DNA of 64,000 nucleotides from CAZFVY01 sp964522665 (GTDB taxonomy: Bacteria > Verrucomicrobiota > Verrucomicrobiia > Limisphaerales > CAZFVY01), in contig CAZFVY010000026.1 of the NCBI GenBank assembly GCA_964522665.1, positions 1 to 64,000 on the forward strand. Direction: 5' to 3'. A program made the translations under genes and the position numbers. The notes beneath the pieces were generated by a model. It had not been told where the DNA came from. It searched no databases and saw nothing but the letters and a program-made list of their open reading frames with translations. This document shows, in pieces, positions 17,475 to 26,160 of the stretch (the stretch's first letter is position 1; each line of letters begins with the position of its first letter).

Positions 17475-19160
17475 ATGGCTGACATCGAAGCAAAAAAGGT
17501 CCGTGGTTATCAACTTGGCTGCGCCGCGATCCTGCTCGTCTTGACGGCGCTTTTCGCGACCGAGCCTGATACCGGCTACTACTGGGTCGGCGCCGACTTG
17601 ATCCGGCGCGGGTTGGTTCCGTACCGGGACTTCTTCCAGTTTCAATATCCCCCGGGCGCCGTTTACCTCTTGACGCCGTTCTACGGAGCGCTCGGTAACA
17701 TCCTGGTTCAACGGTTTGCTTTTCTGGGCGTGATGCTCGTAGCGATCTGGCTCGTCTTCAAGGCGCTGGCGCGGCGGCAGTCAGGCTGGAGTCCGTTCGA
17801 GGCATTCTCCGCGACCGTTTTGTTGCTCGCCGTGTCCCATGATTTCATGTCGGACGTGATTGAAGTCGATAGCAAGACCTGCGTCGCCGCGGCCAGCCTC
17901 TTGGTCGTCGCTTTGCTCGGGTCAGCCGATTTAGCGAGGCGGCAGAGGGATTCCCGGGTGACCGGCGCCGTGCTTGTCGCCGCGTGCTTTTTCGTGAGTC
18001 AAAAGCTTTTAAACGGGTTCATCCTGGCGTCGTCGTTTGGGTGCATCTTTGTCATCGACGCGTTCGTCGCGCCGCGGTGGCGTTCCCGCGTCGAGGGTCA
18101 AGCGGTCGGCTCCGGTTCGGTGGCCGGCTCAACCTCGGGAGTCCACCGCGGTGGCGCTGATTCGGAGCCGGTCGGCCTGCTCGGGACGCTGTTGGCGGCC
18201 TTGCGCGAGCCGAGTGGCAAAAAGACCGTGGTATATCTGGCGGTGGCCGCGTTTCTGTGCGCGGTTTGCGCCGCGGTTGTGTTCATTTCTCCGCGCCTTC
18301 GTTTTCAGGGGTTCGACGCCGTGTTTATCTCGCTGCTCCCGGTGGTGCGCTTTAAGGCGATCAACCTGGCGCGGATCGCCTGGAGTGTCCTATATTACTA
18401 CGGAATCCCGGCGGCCTTGTTATGGAAGCTCAAGCCCAAGCGCGGCTGGCTGGCGGAAGGCGAATGGTTTTGGCGGGTCGGAGTATTCGTCGTCGTGTAT
18501 GTGACCGTCTATTCCTTCGCGCCTCCCCGGATGCACAATTCCTACGTCCTGGCGCCTTTGCTGTCGCTCTACGCGCTGCTGGGAATCGCGCTGGCCCAAA
18601 GATTCCAACAGAATCCCAAGAGCGAACGGACGCTGTTGCTCTTGGCGCCGGCCGCGCTGCTCCTGTTCACGAACACCTTTGCCGCGAGCCAGCTCGTGCC
18701 GTGGATTTTCGACACGCACAATGTGAGCCCACACGGTGGGCTTTACCAATACGCCCAGTTCCACCGAATCGCGGACTTTATTCGCAGCCATGACGCGGAG
18801 CTTAACCCCGACGGACGGCGCGAATACCGCTCGCTGCGCTGGCCGCAACCGATCCTCATGGCCGGCCGGCCGGCCTCCGTGGCGACGCTCACCGGGGAGA
18901 GTTTGCTTTTCATCCACGACCCGCCGGACCCCAAGGACCGCATCGACAAGGCCAAGGCGCTCGAAAACCACATCCTTACCTGGGAAGTCCTGGAGGATTT
19001 GCTCTCCGACGACAAGTCGGCGGCCTGGGTGCTCGAAGACTGGGAGGTAAAATACGTCCAGGAGCGCGTCGGGACGAAACTCTCCCCTTTTTCGACCGAA
19101 ACCATCGCCCGCTTCGGCCGCTTCGGCCTCTATCGACTGCGCCGCGGCGCCGGCAAGTAA
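17475..19160 (+). CDS. GT-C type membrane glycosyltransferase
   Basis: Polytopic membrane protein of about 561 residues from the ATG at 17475 (an earlier in-frame start at 17412 is weaker). The first lumenal loop holds DTGYYWVGADLIRRG followed by P-Y-R-D-F and Y-P-P-G, the pattern of ArnT/PMT-like GT-C enzymes that use polyprenyl-phosphate sugars. Around ten hydrophobic segments follow, with a Gly/Ser-rich cytoplasmic loop near residues 205-245, and a soluble C-terminal domain of about 150 residues ends the protein. It closes the glycan cluster, consistent with final transfer of a lipid-linked sugar at the membrane. Acceptor unknown. Confidence 0.75.
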   Translation: MADIEAKKVRGYQLGCAAILLVLTALFATEPDTGYYWVGADLIRRGLVPYRDFFQFQYPPGAVYLLTPFYGALGNILVQRFAFLGVMLVAIWLVFKALARRQSGWSPFEAFSATVLLLAVSHDFMSDVIEVDSKTCVAAASLLVVALLGSADLARRQRDSRVTGAVLVAACFFVSQKLLNGFILASSFGCIFVIDAFVAPRWRSRVEGQAVGSGSVAGSTSGVHRGGADSEPVGLLGTLLAALREPSGKKTVVYLAVAAFLCAVCAAVVFISPRLRFQGFDAVFISLLPVVRFKAINLARIAWSVLYYYGIPAALLWKLKPKRGWLAEGEWFWRVGVFVVVYVTVYSFAPPRMHNSYVLAPLLSLYALLGIALAQRFQQNPKSERTLLLLAPAALLLFTNTFAASQLVPWIFDTHNVSPHGGLYQYAQFHRIADFIRSHDAELNPDGRREYRSLRWPQPILMAGRPASVATLTGESLLFIHDPPDPKDRIDKAKALENHILTWEVLEDLLSDDKSAAWVLEDWEVKYVQERVGTKLSPFSTETIARFGRFGLYRLRRGAGK

Positions 19161-19433
19161 GGAGTGTCTGCTCGTAATGCAGCGTCGGCGGGCCGACTCG
19201 CGGACGAAACCGAGCGAGAGAATCCAAAACACCGTTCGCTTCCGGCCTTTCGCCGACGCCTGGAAAATGACTATCCCGAGCTTCTGCCGACGCACGGCGC
19301 CGAATCCGGTGGCGCACCTAGTTTTTTTGGTTCGGTTCGATCACGCCCGATTTCCCAAAGACGGTTCCGGAAGCCCAGATCAACGTTACAGAGCTTGTTT
19401 GGGAATCTCTGCCAGGAGCGGCACGCGCCACGA

Positions 19434-22400
19434 CTACAATCGATCTCGTTCCAACAAGTTTTGCAAGATGGCTGGATTAAAGACTTCACTGGGACTCTTA
19501 CCCGATTTGAGCGCCGCGATCCAGTCCTCTCGCTCCTGGCGGCGCGCCTTGCTAAACCCGTGGTCGGCAAAGAACTGAAAGTCCTCAATTGCCGAGTTGA
19601 TTGAAGCGCCGCTCAACGCCCGTGCCAGACCGCGAGTATCGCGATAATCGGGGTCCTCCGGGGACAGCTTGACGGCCCGCTCGCCGGCGAAGACGACCTT
19701 CGCTGCGAATCCTTTGAGGCTGCCGACCCAGCAGAGACTGTTCCAGTCCTCCGCCGGAACCACGATCGGCGGGGTTTGACGCTCCAGATCACGAAAAGCC
19801 TGAATCGCCTCGGGGATTTGATAGCTGTCCAGCATCTGTCGAGCGTGCCGCAAAAAGCGTTCAGAGCGGAAGCTTTGCACAGATTTCTCATACTCTGCGA
19901 TGATAATGCTTGGGTCATAACTATTGGCTTCATGAATGAGCGCGAGGCCGCGTTTTGGATCTCCCCATTCCGCCTCGCGGTAGGCCGCATACGCGAGTTC
20001 CCGAGCCGCGGTTGGCTTGACGAGTTCGGTCAAGTCGGACGGAACCCCTGGCAGCGGGGGAACTTTGTGGAGCGCCTCGACGGCCTGATCAATCTCATTC
20101 GATCGCGCGAGGGCGAACGCCTTACGCAGGCCGGGCGCAATATCCTCGTCAAGAGCGGTAGCGTAGTCCAGCAACTCAAGTTTACCTTTACCAGAAACAA
20201 CATCCTGGGCGTGGGTCACCGGGTCGGAAAAAGCGATCAATGGGTAGACTCTTACCAAATGCCCGCGGCTGTCTCGACCGGAACCAGTCGATCGATCGGT
20301 CACAAACGCGACCGACGCAAGGTCCGGGCTGAATGCGATCCGAGACGGAAGACCTGACGTTGGCACCGGGCATTCAACCGAGTCTGTTCGATTCGTCCCC
20401 GTCCACAATTCGACCCAATTACCAACGGCGAGTCTCGCGAGCGAGGTCGCGGTCGCGCCAAACGCAACCTTCACATTCGCTGAGTAGCCCCGTCCCAACT
20501 CCTGTTCGTCATCACCGCGACCGGCGGAAATTAGTTTAGCAAGAACCGCGCCTGTGACAGGGTCGAGTATCATGCTCCCGGTAATGCCGGCGACCGCCAG
20601 ATTCCGACCAGAGGAGTCCCAGCATATGGAAACGAACCCATCATAGGCGCGGCCGGAGATTACTCGGGCGCCGGAGAATGGGAAGGTCCGTCGATTGTCT
20701 GGACCGTCGAAATTGTGAATTATAATTTGTCCTCCGTCCAAAAGCGCCAAAGTGTCGCCGTTCGGACTGAACGCCATGCTCAACGATGTCGGAGTGTTCG
20801 TTTCCAATATCTGGGGTTCGGCGTCGTGGCTTCCGAGCGCGACCAATTGCCCTTTGACATCGAGGTACGCAACCCGCTTGCCGTACGGTCCCGCGGCGGC
20901 GATTGGATAGAATGAGGAGCCTCGTTGCGCGTTCGTAAGGCAGCCAATCAGTGAGCCGTTCGAGGTGGAAAATGTCTTGATAGTTCCATTCGTCCAGATT
21001 CCGAGCGCCGCGGAACATACTCGGTCAAAGATCACCGCACTCGGTGGAGTCGCCGCGCCGAGATCGTTCGAGACGATGTTAAAACTGTTGATTTGTCTTT
21101 TGCCTTCAATATCCCAAATCGAAATCGTGCCGGCCGCGTCGGCCGTAACGATTTCCCCGGGCCGGGCCGTGAATCCGATGGCCAAGTTCCGGTTCGGAAG
21201 GTTGGTCGAGAAACGGGCCTCGATCAACGCGGCCGCCAACGTGCGGACACACTTGGAATTGGGGCTTAGGCCAACCGCCTCGAACGATCGGACCGCCTGC
21301 CATGCGAGCAATAGCCCCCTGGATTGAACACGCGGATCGTCCAGAGCGTACTGACCGCTTTCGATGGTCCGCTGAGCGGCGGAGATGAAATTGGCGGCGA
21401 CTACTCTCGCCAAAGATTGCTCAGCCGTTTTTCGGTTCGCTTCCTCACGAGAACTGGCGTGTTTGGCCGATCGCCAAAGTAGGCTCATTGAGATCGCGAG
21501 CAGCGCGAGCGCGGCCAGCAGAGTTACCAGAAGTTGGCGCTGGCGACGGATTGCGGTGTTCTCGTTGATTTGAGCGCTGGCAAAGAACTCGTCAAATGTT
21601 TCAGTTGTGCCGATGCGCTCCGCTTCGGCGCTTTGCCGCCATTCTCTTACCAAATGAAGTTCGGCGCCGCGTGGCAATAGGTCGCGACGTTTGCCCTTTT
21701 CCTTCCAGGCTTGGGCGCGAGTCTCCCAATAAGCGGCCGCCCCACTCTGGCGCGTGAACCAATCTGAGTTGGATCGGATGATCGGCTTCACGAAACGATC
21801 ATGGGATAGTTCATACCAGATCTTTCCACCGCGATACTCCGGTCGAACGAGATGCCATCTCGCGTCCAGGTCTTCTACGACGACGGCATTCGTGAGGTCC
21901 GCGGTTTTGCCACCCGCTACATCCAGATACACGAGGCTCCGCGTGCGATCCGTGAGGATCAGTTTTTCCCCGAACCACCGCCGTAGATCGCTCTCCCGAA
22001 TTGACCGTGCCGCCGAGGTTTGCGCGACGCAGTCGTCATAGTAACGGGCCAGCGCCTGATCGACGTCGCCATAGGTCTTGATCGAGGACTCCGTAATGAC
22101 TTTGGTGCCGTCGGCCAGGGCCTCCCAGATACCGCGACACACGACTTGCAGGTGGAGCGGCTCAACAAATTCAGAGGGCGAAGATCCCTGCTGTTCCTCG
22201 GACAAGGGCGCGCCGCGGAGGCTGGCGACCAACTTGTCGGCGACGCCTTCCGCAAAACTCACTCCCCGCGCGGCCGCGGGCTCCTTAATTGCCTCGAGGG
22301 CGCCCTTCGGCGTCAAGGGGCAAAGTCGAAAGCGCGTCCGCAGCCGTCCGGGAAGCTCATCGGCGAACGGGTCCAGGCGGGCGATAAACTCCTCCCGCAT

Positions 22401-22931
22401 CGAAAGAACCACCCGCAGTCGCCGAAGGCTCGCGAATGCTTCGGCGAGGTCGAGGAAAAACTGTTTCCGATCCTGCCAGCGCTCAGGATAGTGCGTGAAA
22501 ATTTCCTCAAACTGATCAATGACGAGGACAATCGGCGTCGGTAGTCCCGAGTCGGGCGTTTGGGCGTAGCGCGCGACGAACTCGCTGAGTGACGTCGGAG
22601 GCGGCGGCGCTGAGTTATCGCCGCTGTCCACGAGCGTGCTCAGGAGGTTGAACTCGTAAATACTTTTGCCGGGCGCCGCCGGGAATCCGGGGGTTAGTTT
22701 GCCGCTCACCCGGCCGCAAGCAAATACGCGGCAACCGGCTTTGCGCAGGCCGGGGACGACTTCCGCGTTAATTAGAGAGGTTTTTCCGGCGCCGGAAGGC
22801 GCGTACACGAGCACGATGGGATGCGCGTGGATTAGGGCGATCAATTCCTGGGCTTCGGCCTTCCGGCCTTTGAACATATCCTGATCCGTCGCGGTGAACG
22901 GCCGGGGACCGACGTAGGGGCAGTCCTTCAT
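19434..22931 (-). CDS. nSTAND1 NTPase with membrane segment and WD40-like propeller
   Basis: STAND-class NTPase of about 1165 residues, a type that senses a trigger and oligomerises to switch on an effector. The ATG at 22929-22931 starts MKDCPYVGPRPF, the signature opening of nSTAND1 proteins, then F-K-G-R-x-x-E. Walker A is APSGAGKTS with K50, Walker B is VLVIDQFEE with D139, and VVLSMREEF carries the sensor arginine. A winged-helix/AAA-lid region follows to about 430, with ELSHDRFVKPI typical of the family. A single membrane helix lies at about 464-484 (LLVTLLAALALLAISMSLLW), then a coiled stretch and a large WD40-like region (about residues 560-1010) as probable sensor. The start overlaps the SIR2 stop by ATGA. 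This is the last gene of a three-gene operon. Confidence 0.88.
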   Translation of the reverse strand: MKDCPYVGPRPFTATDQDMFKGRKAEAQELIALIHAHPIVLVYAPSGAGKTSLINAEVVPGLRKAGCRVFACGRVSGKLTPGFPAAPGKSIYEFNLLSTLVDSGDNSAPPPPTSLSEFVARYAQTPDSGLPTPIVLVIDQFEEIFTHYPERWQDRKQFFLDLAEAFASLRRLRVVLSMREEFIARLDPFADELPGRLRTRFRLCPLTPKGALEAIKEPAAARGVSFAEGVADKLVASLRGAPLSEEQQGSSPSEFVEPLHLQVVCRGIWEALADGTKVITESSIKTYGDVDQALARYYDDCVAQTSAARSIRESDLRRWFGEKLILTDRTRSLVYLDVAGGKTADLTNAVVVEDLDARWHLVRPEYRGGKIWYELSHDRFVKPIIRSNSDWFTRQSGAAAYWETRAQAWKEKGKRRDLLPRGAELHLVREWRQSAEAERIGTTETFDEFFASAQINENTAIRRQRQLLVTLLAALALLAISMSLLWRSAKHASSREEANRKTAEQSLARVVAANFISAAQRTIESGQYALDDPRVQSRGLLLAWQAVRSFEAVGLSPNSKCVRTLAAALIEARFSTNLPNRNLAIGFTARPGEIVTADAAGTISIWDIEGKRQINSFNIVSNDLGAATPPSAVIFDRVCSAALGIWTNGTIKTFSTSNGSLIGCLTNAQRGSSFYPIAAAGPYGKRVAYLDVKGQLVALGSHDAEPQILETNTPTSLSMAFSPNGDTLALLDGGQIIIHNFDGPDNRRTFPFSGARVISGRAYDGFVSICWDSSGRNLAVAGITGSMILDPVTGAVLAKLISAGRGDDEQELGRGYSANVKVAFGATATSLARLAVGNWVELWTGTNRTDSVECPVPTSGLPSRIAFSPDLASVAFVTDRSTGSGRDSRGHLVRVYPLIAFSDPVTHAQDVVSGKGKLELLDYATALDEDIAPGLRKAFALARSNEIDQAVEALHKVPPLPGVPSDLTELVKPTAARELAYAAYREAEWGDPKRGLALIHEANSYDPSIIIAEYEKSVQSFRSERFLRHARQMLDSYQIPEAIQAFRDLERQTPPIVVPAEDWNSLCWVGSLKGFAAKVVFAGERAVKLSPEDPDYRDTRGLARALSGASINSAIEDFQFFADHGFSKARRQEREDWIAALKSGKSPSEVFNPAILQNLLERDRL

Positions 22932-23995
22932 TTGCGCTTTTTCTGATACGCCGCCCATTTGTCGCCCAAGTCGGCGGCAAATCGCTGGCATGTTCCCCAG
23001 TAAACCTTGATCTCTGTTTTACTGTAGAACTGTTCGAGATACTTCTGCTGCTGCTTGGCCCGCTCGACCTCCTCACTCGTTGGTTGGATCGATTGGCTCG
23101 CCGTCCCTCCGCGATCGGTAAGCGGGCAACCGGTTCTGGCGCACAAGCGAGGTTGGGCGGCCTCGGGCGTGAGTTGAACGGCGACGTGCCGATAGTCATT
23201 CCCCCGCATGTAACTAGCGAGTTTTCGAAACAGAACTTTGAAGTTCAGATCCTCGAGACTGTAACCGAGGAATAAGAACGCCGAGTCACCGAACGCCTGC
23301 TCGATCGCGGCTGGAATGACCCTTTCATGTTCGATGACCGCCGTCAAAAATTCGAGGTAGTCGTCTTCACTCACGACCAGCGATTTGCCTTCGCTCAGAT
23401 TACCATGGAGATGGTAAACGACCGGTTTTTCCGGCGACGGGCTGATACTCTGCTCCTTCATTTTGCCCGTCCGTCCGAGGTACCATTGACAATTGAACGA
23501 GGTGGGATCCCGCTTTGCCCGCTTGAGCGCGAGCGACATAAAGTCGTCGTAATTCGTCGTGATGTGGACGGGAAGATTCAGACCCGCGACGACCGAGTGG
23601 GGTTCTCCCGCCGCATCAAAATCCGGGACCTTGCCCGCGAAGGCGTTTTGGATGCGATAGCGGAGAACGTGCCGTCCTTTCATCAGCGCGGTATATTGCG
23701 CGACGCGGACGAGATTCTGCGTGTCTTGGAATGGATACCCGTCCGACTTCGCCCATTCCTCCGCGAGATCTCGTCCGAGTGGCAGGACCCCGGCGCAGGC
23801 GCCAGCGCCGAGAAACGGGGTGCATTTCCCGGCTTGGATCGCGAGCAAGAGCGCCTCCCAGTCCCCCTCCGACCAACTGGATGGCTGTGGGCTAGCTAAT
23901 CCTGCCGCAGGCATCGCGGCGCCCGTCGGAAGCTCGGGAGGCGGAGCGGACGACGGAGGCGCCGGACTATCGGGATTCGGACTGTCCGGTATCAT
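22928..23995 (-). CDS. SIR2-like NAD-processing domain protein
   Basis: SIR2-family protein of 355 residues of the type used as an NAD-degrading effector in bacterial defence systems. After a Pro-rich N-terminus (residues 1-40) come the NAD-binding FLGAGACAGV (GAG at 63-65), the T-T-N-Y-D motif at 146-150, the H-L-H-G motif with candidate catalytic H195/H197, and F-L-F-L-G-Y-S-L-E-D-L near 240. These match SIR2_2-type domains rather than classical deacetylases, which carry a zinc finger not seen here. The basic C-terminal tail ends GDKWAAYQKKRK. It overlaps both neighbours by ATGA, implying coupled expression with the membrane protein and the STAND protein. NADase activity is inferred. Confidence 0.88.
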   Translation of the reverse strand: MIPDSPNPDSPAPPSSAPPPELPTGAAMPAAGLASPQPSSWSEGDWEALLLAIQAGKCTPFLGAGACAGVLPLGRDLAEEWAKSDGYPFQDTQNLVRVAQYTALMKGRHVLRYRIQNAFAGKVPDFDAAGEPHSVVAGLNLPVHITTNYDDFMSLALKRAKRDPTSFNCQWYLGRTGKMKEQSISPSPEKPVVYHLHGNLSEGKSLVVSEDDYLEFLTAVIEHERVIPAAIEQAFGDSAFLFLGYSLEDLNFKVLFRKLASYMRGNDYRHVAVQLTPEAAQPRLCARTGCPLTDRGGTASQSIQPTSEEVERAKQQQKYLEQFYSKTEIKVYWGTCQRFAADLGDKWAAYQKKRK

Positions 23996-25119
23996 GCAGG
24001 ATGTCCACGTTCCTCTTTCTCTTTTGTGGCGACGAGAGGGCGGAGGTTAGTTAGTGTTTTCAGAAGGTTGAACCAAAACGGCGCTCCCAAGCTGAGCAGC
24101 GCGGCGCTTGCCAAGACACCCCAGAAGTGCCGTAGGGATGGGCTCCAGTAGCTCGATACCGACGGGTAAGGCTCGGGGATGATTTGAAACTTGAGCTTAT
24201 TGGTCAGGATCAGCGACAGTTGATCAGCCCGGGCGCGGAGGATGGCGGTCGGTACCGTGGCCACATAACGATCGACCCACTCGCTACGGTTGGTGATGGG
24301 AGGCATAGTTTCCCTCAGCCGGGCATCGAGCCAATTAGTCGTTGCCGGCAAATTAGTTAATCCGGCGGGCGCGGGCAGGCCGAGCGCGGGAAAGTTAGAG
24401 CGGAATTCGTTCATGGCCAGCAGATAAGTGGCGGCGGGCGGGTTGCCGGAGGAGGCGAGAATCTCGTCCGCTTTTTGAGTCAGCGCTTCGGCGCTCCCGA
24501 CCAGGCGCGCGCGCAATTCAGCGTCGGTAGAAAGTTGCGTGAGGAGTTGCAAGGTATCAAGGTGGAGCGCAAACGCGACTAGAATGGAGCAGGCGATGGT
24601 CGAGATCCGGGCGTGGGTCGCGAACTGTTGCGAGACGCGATCCATTGCCGCTGGGAACCACTCTTTGATGTCGGTGTTTCGCGGCAGGCTCGTCAAGTCC
24701 TGCAGACAATTCTTCGGCAGACTTTTGAGCCCGGCGACGGCCTTTTCGTAAGCTGTGGGCTTATCGCCCGGCGCCGCGACCATGGGGGTTGTTTGAGCGA
24801 ACTGCTTTAGTATGCCAACCAGTTCGTCCCGGCGGATCGCCGTCGCCAGCCGCCAGCCAATTGGCGTGAACCCATAATTCGACAATATCGAGTCCGAAAT
24901 AAGCGGGTGAATCAGCGCGGCTTTTGCGATTTTTGCCGCGCCTTCCTGGTCGAGTTGTGGATACACGGTCCGAAGGAGCGCCGTGATGCCTCGAAGGAGG
25001 TTACTCCCGCGCAGGCCCAGGAAGTCCGAGATCATCTGCGTGAGGACGGTGATCAATAGGCTTACTCCAGCCAAGATGACGACGAATGCAATTATGGTAT
25101 CGACATGTTCCAAGCTCAT
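23992..25119 (-). CDS. Membrane protein of the SIR2/STAND operon
   Basis: Predicted inner-membrane protein of about 375 residues, first gene of the operon. The start is placed at the ATG 25117-25119 (MSLEHVDTIIAF), with a GTG at 25131 possible. Helices: residues 8-30 (IIAFVVILAGVSLLITVLT), a central pair around TIACSILVAFALHLDTLQLL, and a C-terminal segment FWGVLASAALLSLGAPFWF-N-L-L-K. The sequence between the central and last helices is probably extracytoplasmic or lumenal. The GAPFWFNxLK motif and overall plan match a conserved but functionally unassigned family that I recall beside STAND and similar conflict genes; that recollection is not checked. It could anchor the complex, sense envelope damage or form a pore. 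Confidence 0.75.
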   Translation of the reverse strand: MSLEHVDTIIAFVVILAGVSLLITVLTQMISDFLGLRGSNLLRGITALLRTVYPQLDQEGAAKIAKAALIHPLISDSILSNYGFTPIGWRLATAIRRDELVGILKQFAQTTPMVAAPGDKPTAYEKAVAGLKSLPKNCLQDLTSLPRNTDIKEWFPAAMDRVSQQFATHARISTIACSILVAFALHLDTLQLLTQLSTDAELRARLVGSAEALTQKADEILASSGNPPAATYLLAMNEFRSNFPALGLPAPAGLTNLPATTNWLDARLRETMPPITNRSEWVDRYVATVPTAILRARADQLSLILTNKLKFQIIPEPYPSVSSYWSPSLRHFWGVLASAALLSLGAPFWFNLLKTLTNLRPLVATKEKEERGHPA

Positions 25120-25236
25120 GCGTTTGTCCACCCCGTCGGTTGCTTCGGTTTTCGGGCTTGTCTTGTTTTGAAGGCAAGCGTCAGCGCGCGCGAATTCTCG
25201 CACGCTATTCCCGCTCAGATTTCACACCACCACGGG

Positions 25237-25267
25237 ATAGTATTTTGAGAAGAATGAACTATGGCAA
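25237..25267 (-). promoter_or_regulatory. Candidate promoter for the SIR2/STAND operon
   Basis: On the minus strand TTGCCA (25262-25267) is followed 19 bases later by TACTAT (25237-25242) in an AT-richer patch about 120 bp upstream of the operon start. The spacing is slightly long, so this is only a candidate. Confidence 0.3.
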
Positions 25268-25407
25268 GGAAAAAATCAGGAAAGTTTCGGAATTTGAAAG
25301 AATAGATATTCCGATCGGACTGGACTCGCAAATCGCGGGTTCCGTCCGGCTTGCTTTTTGGCGGAGAAGTTTCGGAAGGTCGAACGCGGCGCTCGGTGGC
25401 GCGGGAC

Positions 25408-26145
25408 TTACAAATTAAACTCCGGACCCAGGTAGATTTCGCGGGCGCGGGGGTCGTTGACGAGGAATTCGGCGGTGCCTTCGCAGACGACCTGGCCGTC
25501 TTGGATCAGGTAGGCACGGTCCACCAGTTTCAGCGTCTCGCGGGCGTTGTGGTCGGTGATGAGGATGCCGAGGCCGCGGTCGCGGAGGCGGCGCAGGATC
25601 TTTTGCACTTCATAGACGGCGATGGGGTCGATGCCGCTGAAGGGTTCGTCCAGGAGGAGGACCTTCGGGCTGGTGACCAGGGCGCGGGTTATCTCGAGAC
25701 GGCGTTTCTCGCCGCCGCTCAGGGTGTAGGCGCGGTTTTTGGCGAGGGGGGCGAGGTCGAGTTCGTCGAGCAGATATTTCAGGCGAACCTGGCGTTCGGC
25801 GCGGGTGACATCGAGAGTTTCGAGAATCGCGAGGATGTTTTCGGCGACGGTCAGTTTGCGGAAGACGGACGGTTCCTGCGTGAGGTAGCCGATGCCGAGG
25901 CGGGCGCGTTGGTGCATTGGCATCCCGGTGATGTCGGCTTCCTGAAAATGGATGTGGCCTTGATCGGGGTGGACGAGGCCGAGGACGATGTTGAAAGTGG
26001 TGGTCTTGCCGGCGCCGTTGCGGCCGAGCAGGCCGACGATTTCGCCCGGCTCGACGTTCAGGCTGACGCCGTTGACGACGCGGCGGCCGCGGTAGGCTTT
26101 CACCAGGGTCTCGGTCGAGAGCAGTTTGGAGGTGGGCGTGGTCAC
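25408..26145 (-). CDS. lptB: LPS export ABC transporter ATPase LptB
   Basis: ATPase of the LptB2FG transporter that drives lipopolysaccharide out of the inner membrane; 245 residues, full length, with a GTG start at 26145. Walker A is GLLGRNGAGKTTT, the Q-loop sits at Y-L-T-Q-E-P-S-V-F-R-K-L-T, the ABC signature is LSGGEKRRLEI, and Walker B is VLLLDEPFSGIDP. The T-Q-E-P-S-V-F-R-K-L-T-V-x-x-N segment and the closing R-E-I-Y-L-G-P-x-F are diagnostic of LptB within the ABC family. It lies 15 bp downstream of the LptC/LptA-like gene. LptF and LptG are not in the window. Confidence 0.95.
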   Translation of the reverse strand: MTTPTSKLLSTETLVKAYRGRRVVNGVSLNVEPGEIVGLLGRNGAGKTTTFNIVLGLVHPDQGHIHFQEADITGMPMHQRARLGIGYLTQEPSVFRKLTVAENILAILETLDVTRAERQVRLKYLLDELDLAPLAKNRAYTLSGGEKRRLEITRALVTSPKVLLLDEPFSGIDPIAVYEVQKILRRLRDRGLGILITDHNARETLKLVDRAYLIQDGQVVCEGTAEFLVNDPRAREIYLGPEFNL

Positions 26146-26160
26146 GCGGTGGGTCGCCGG

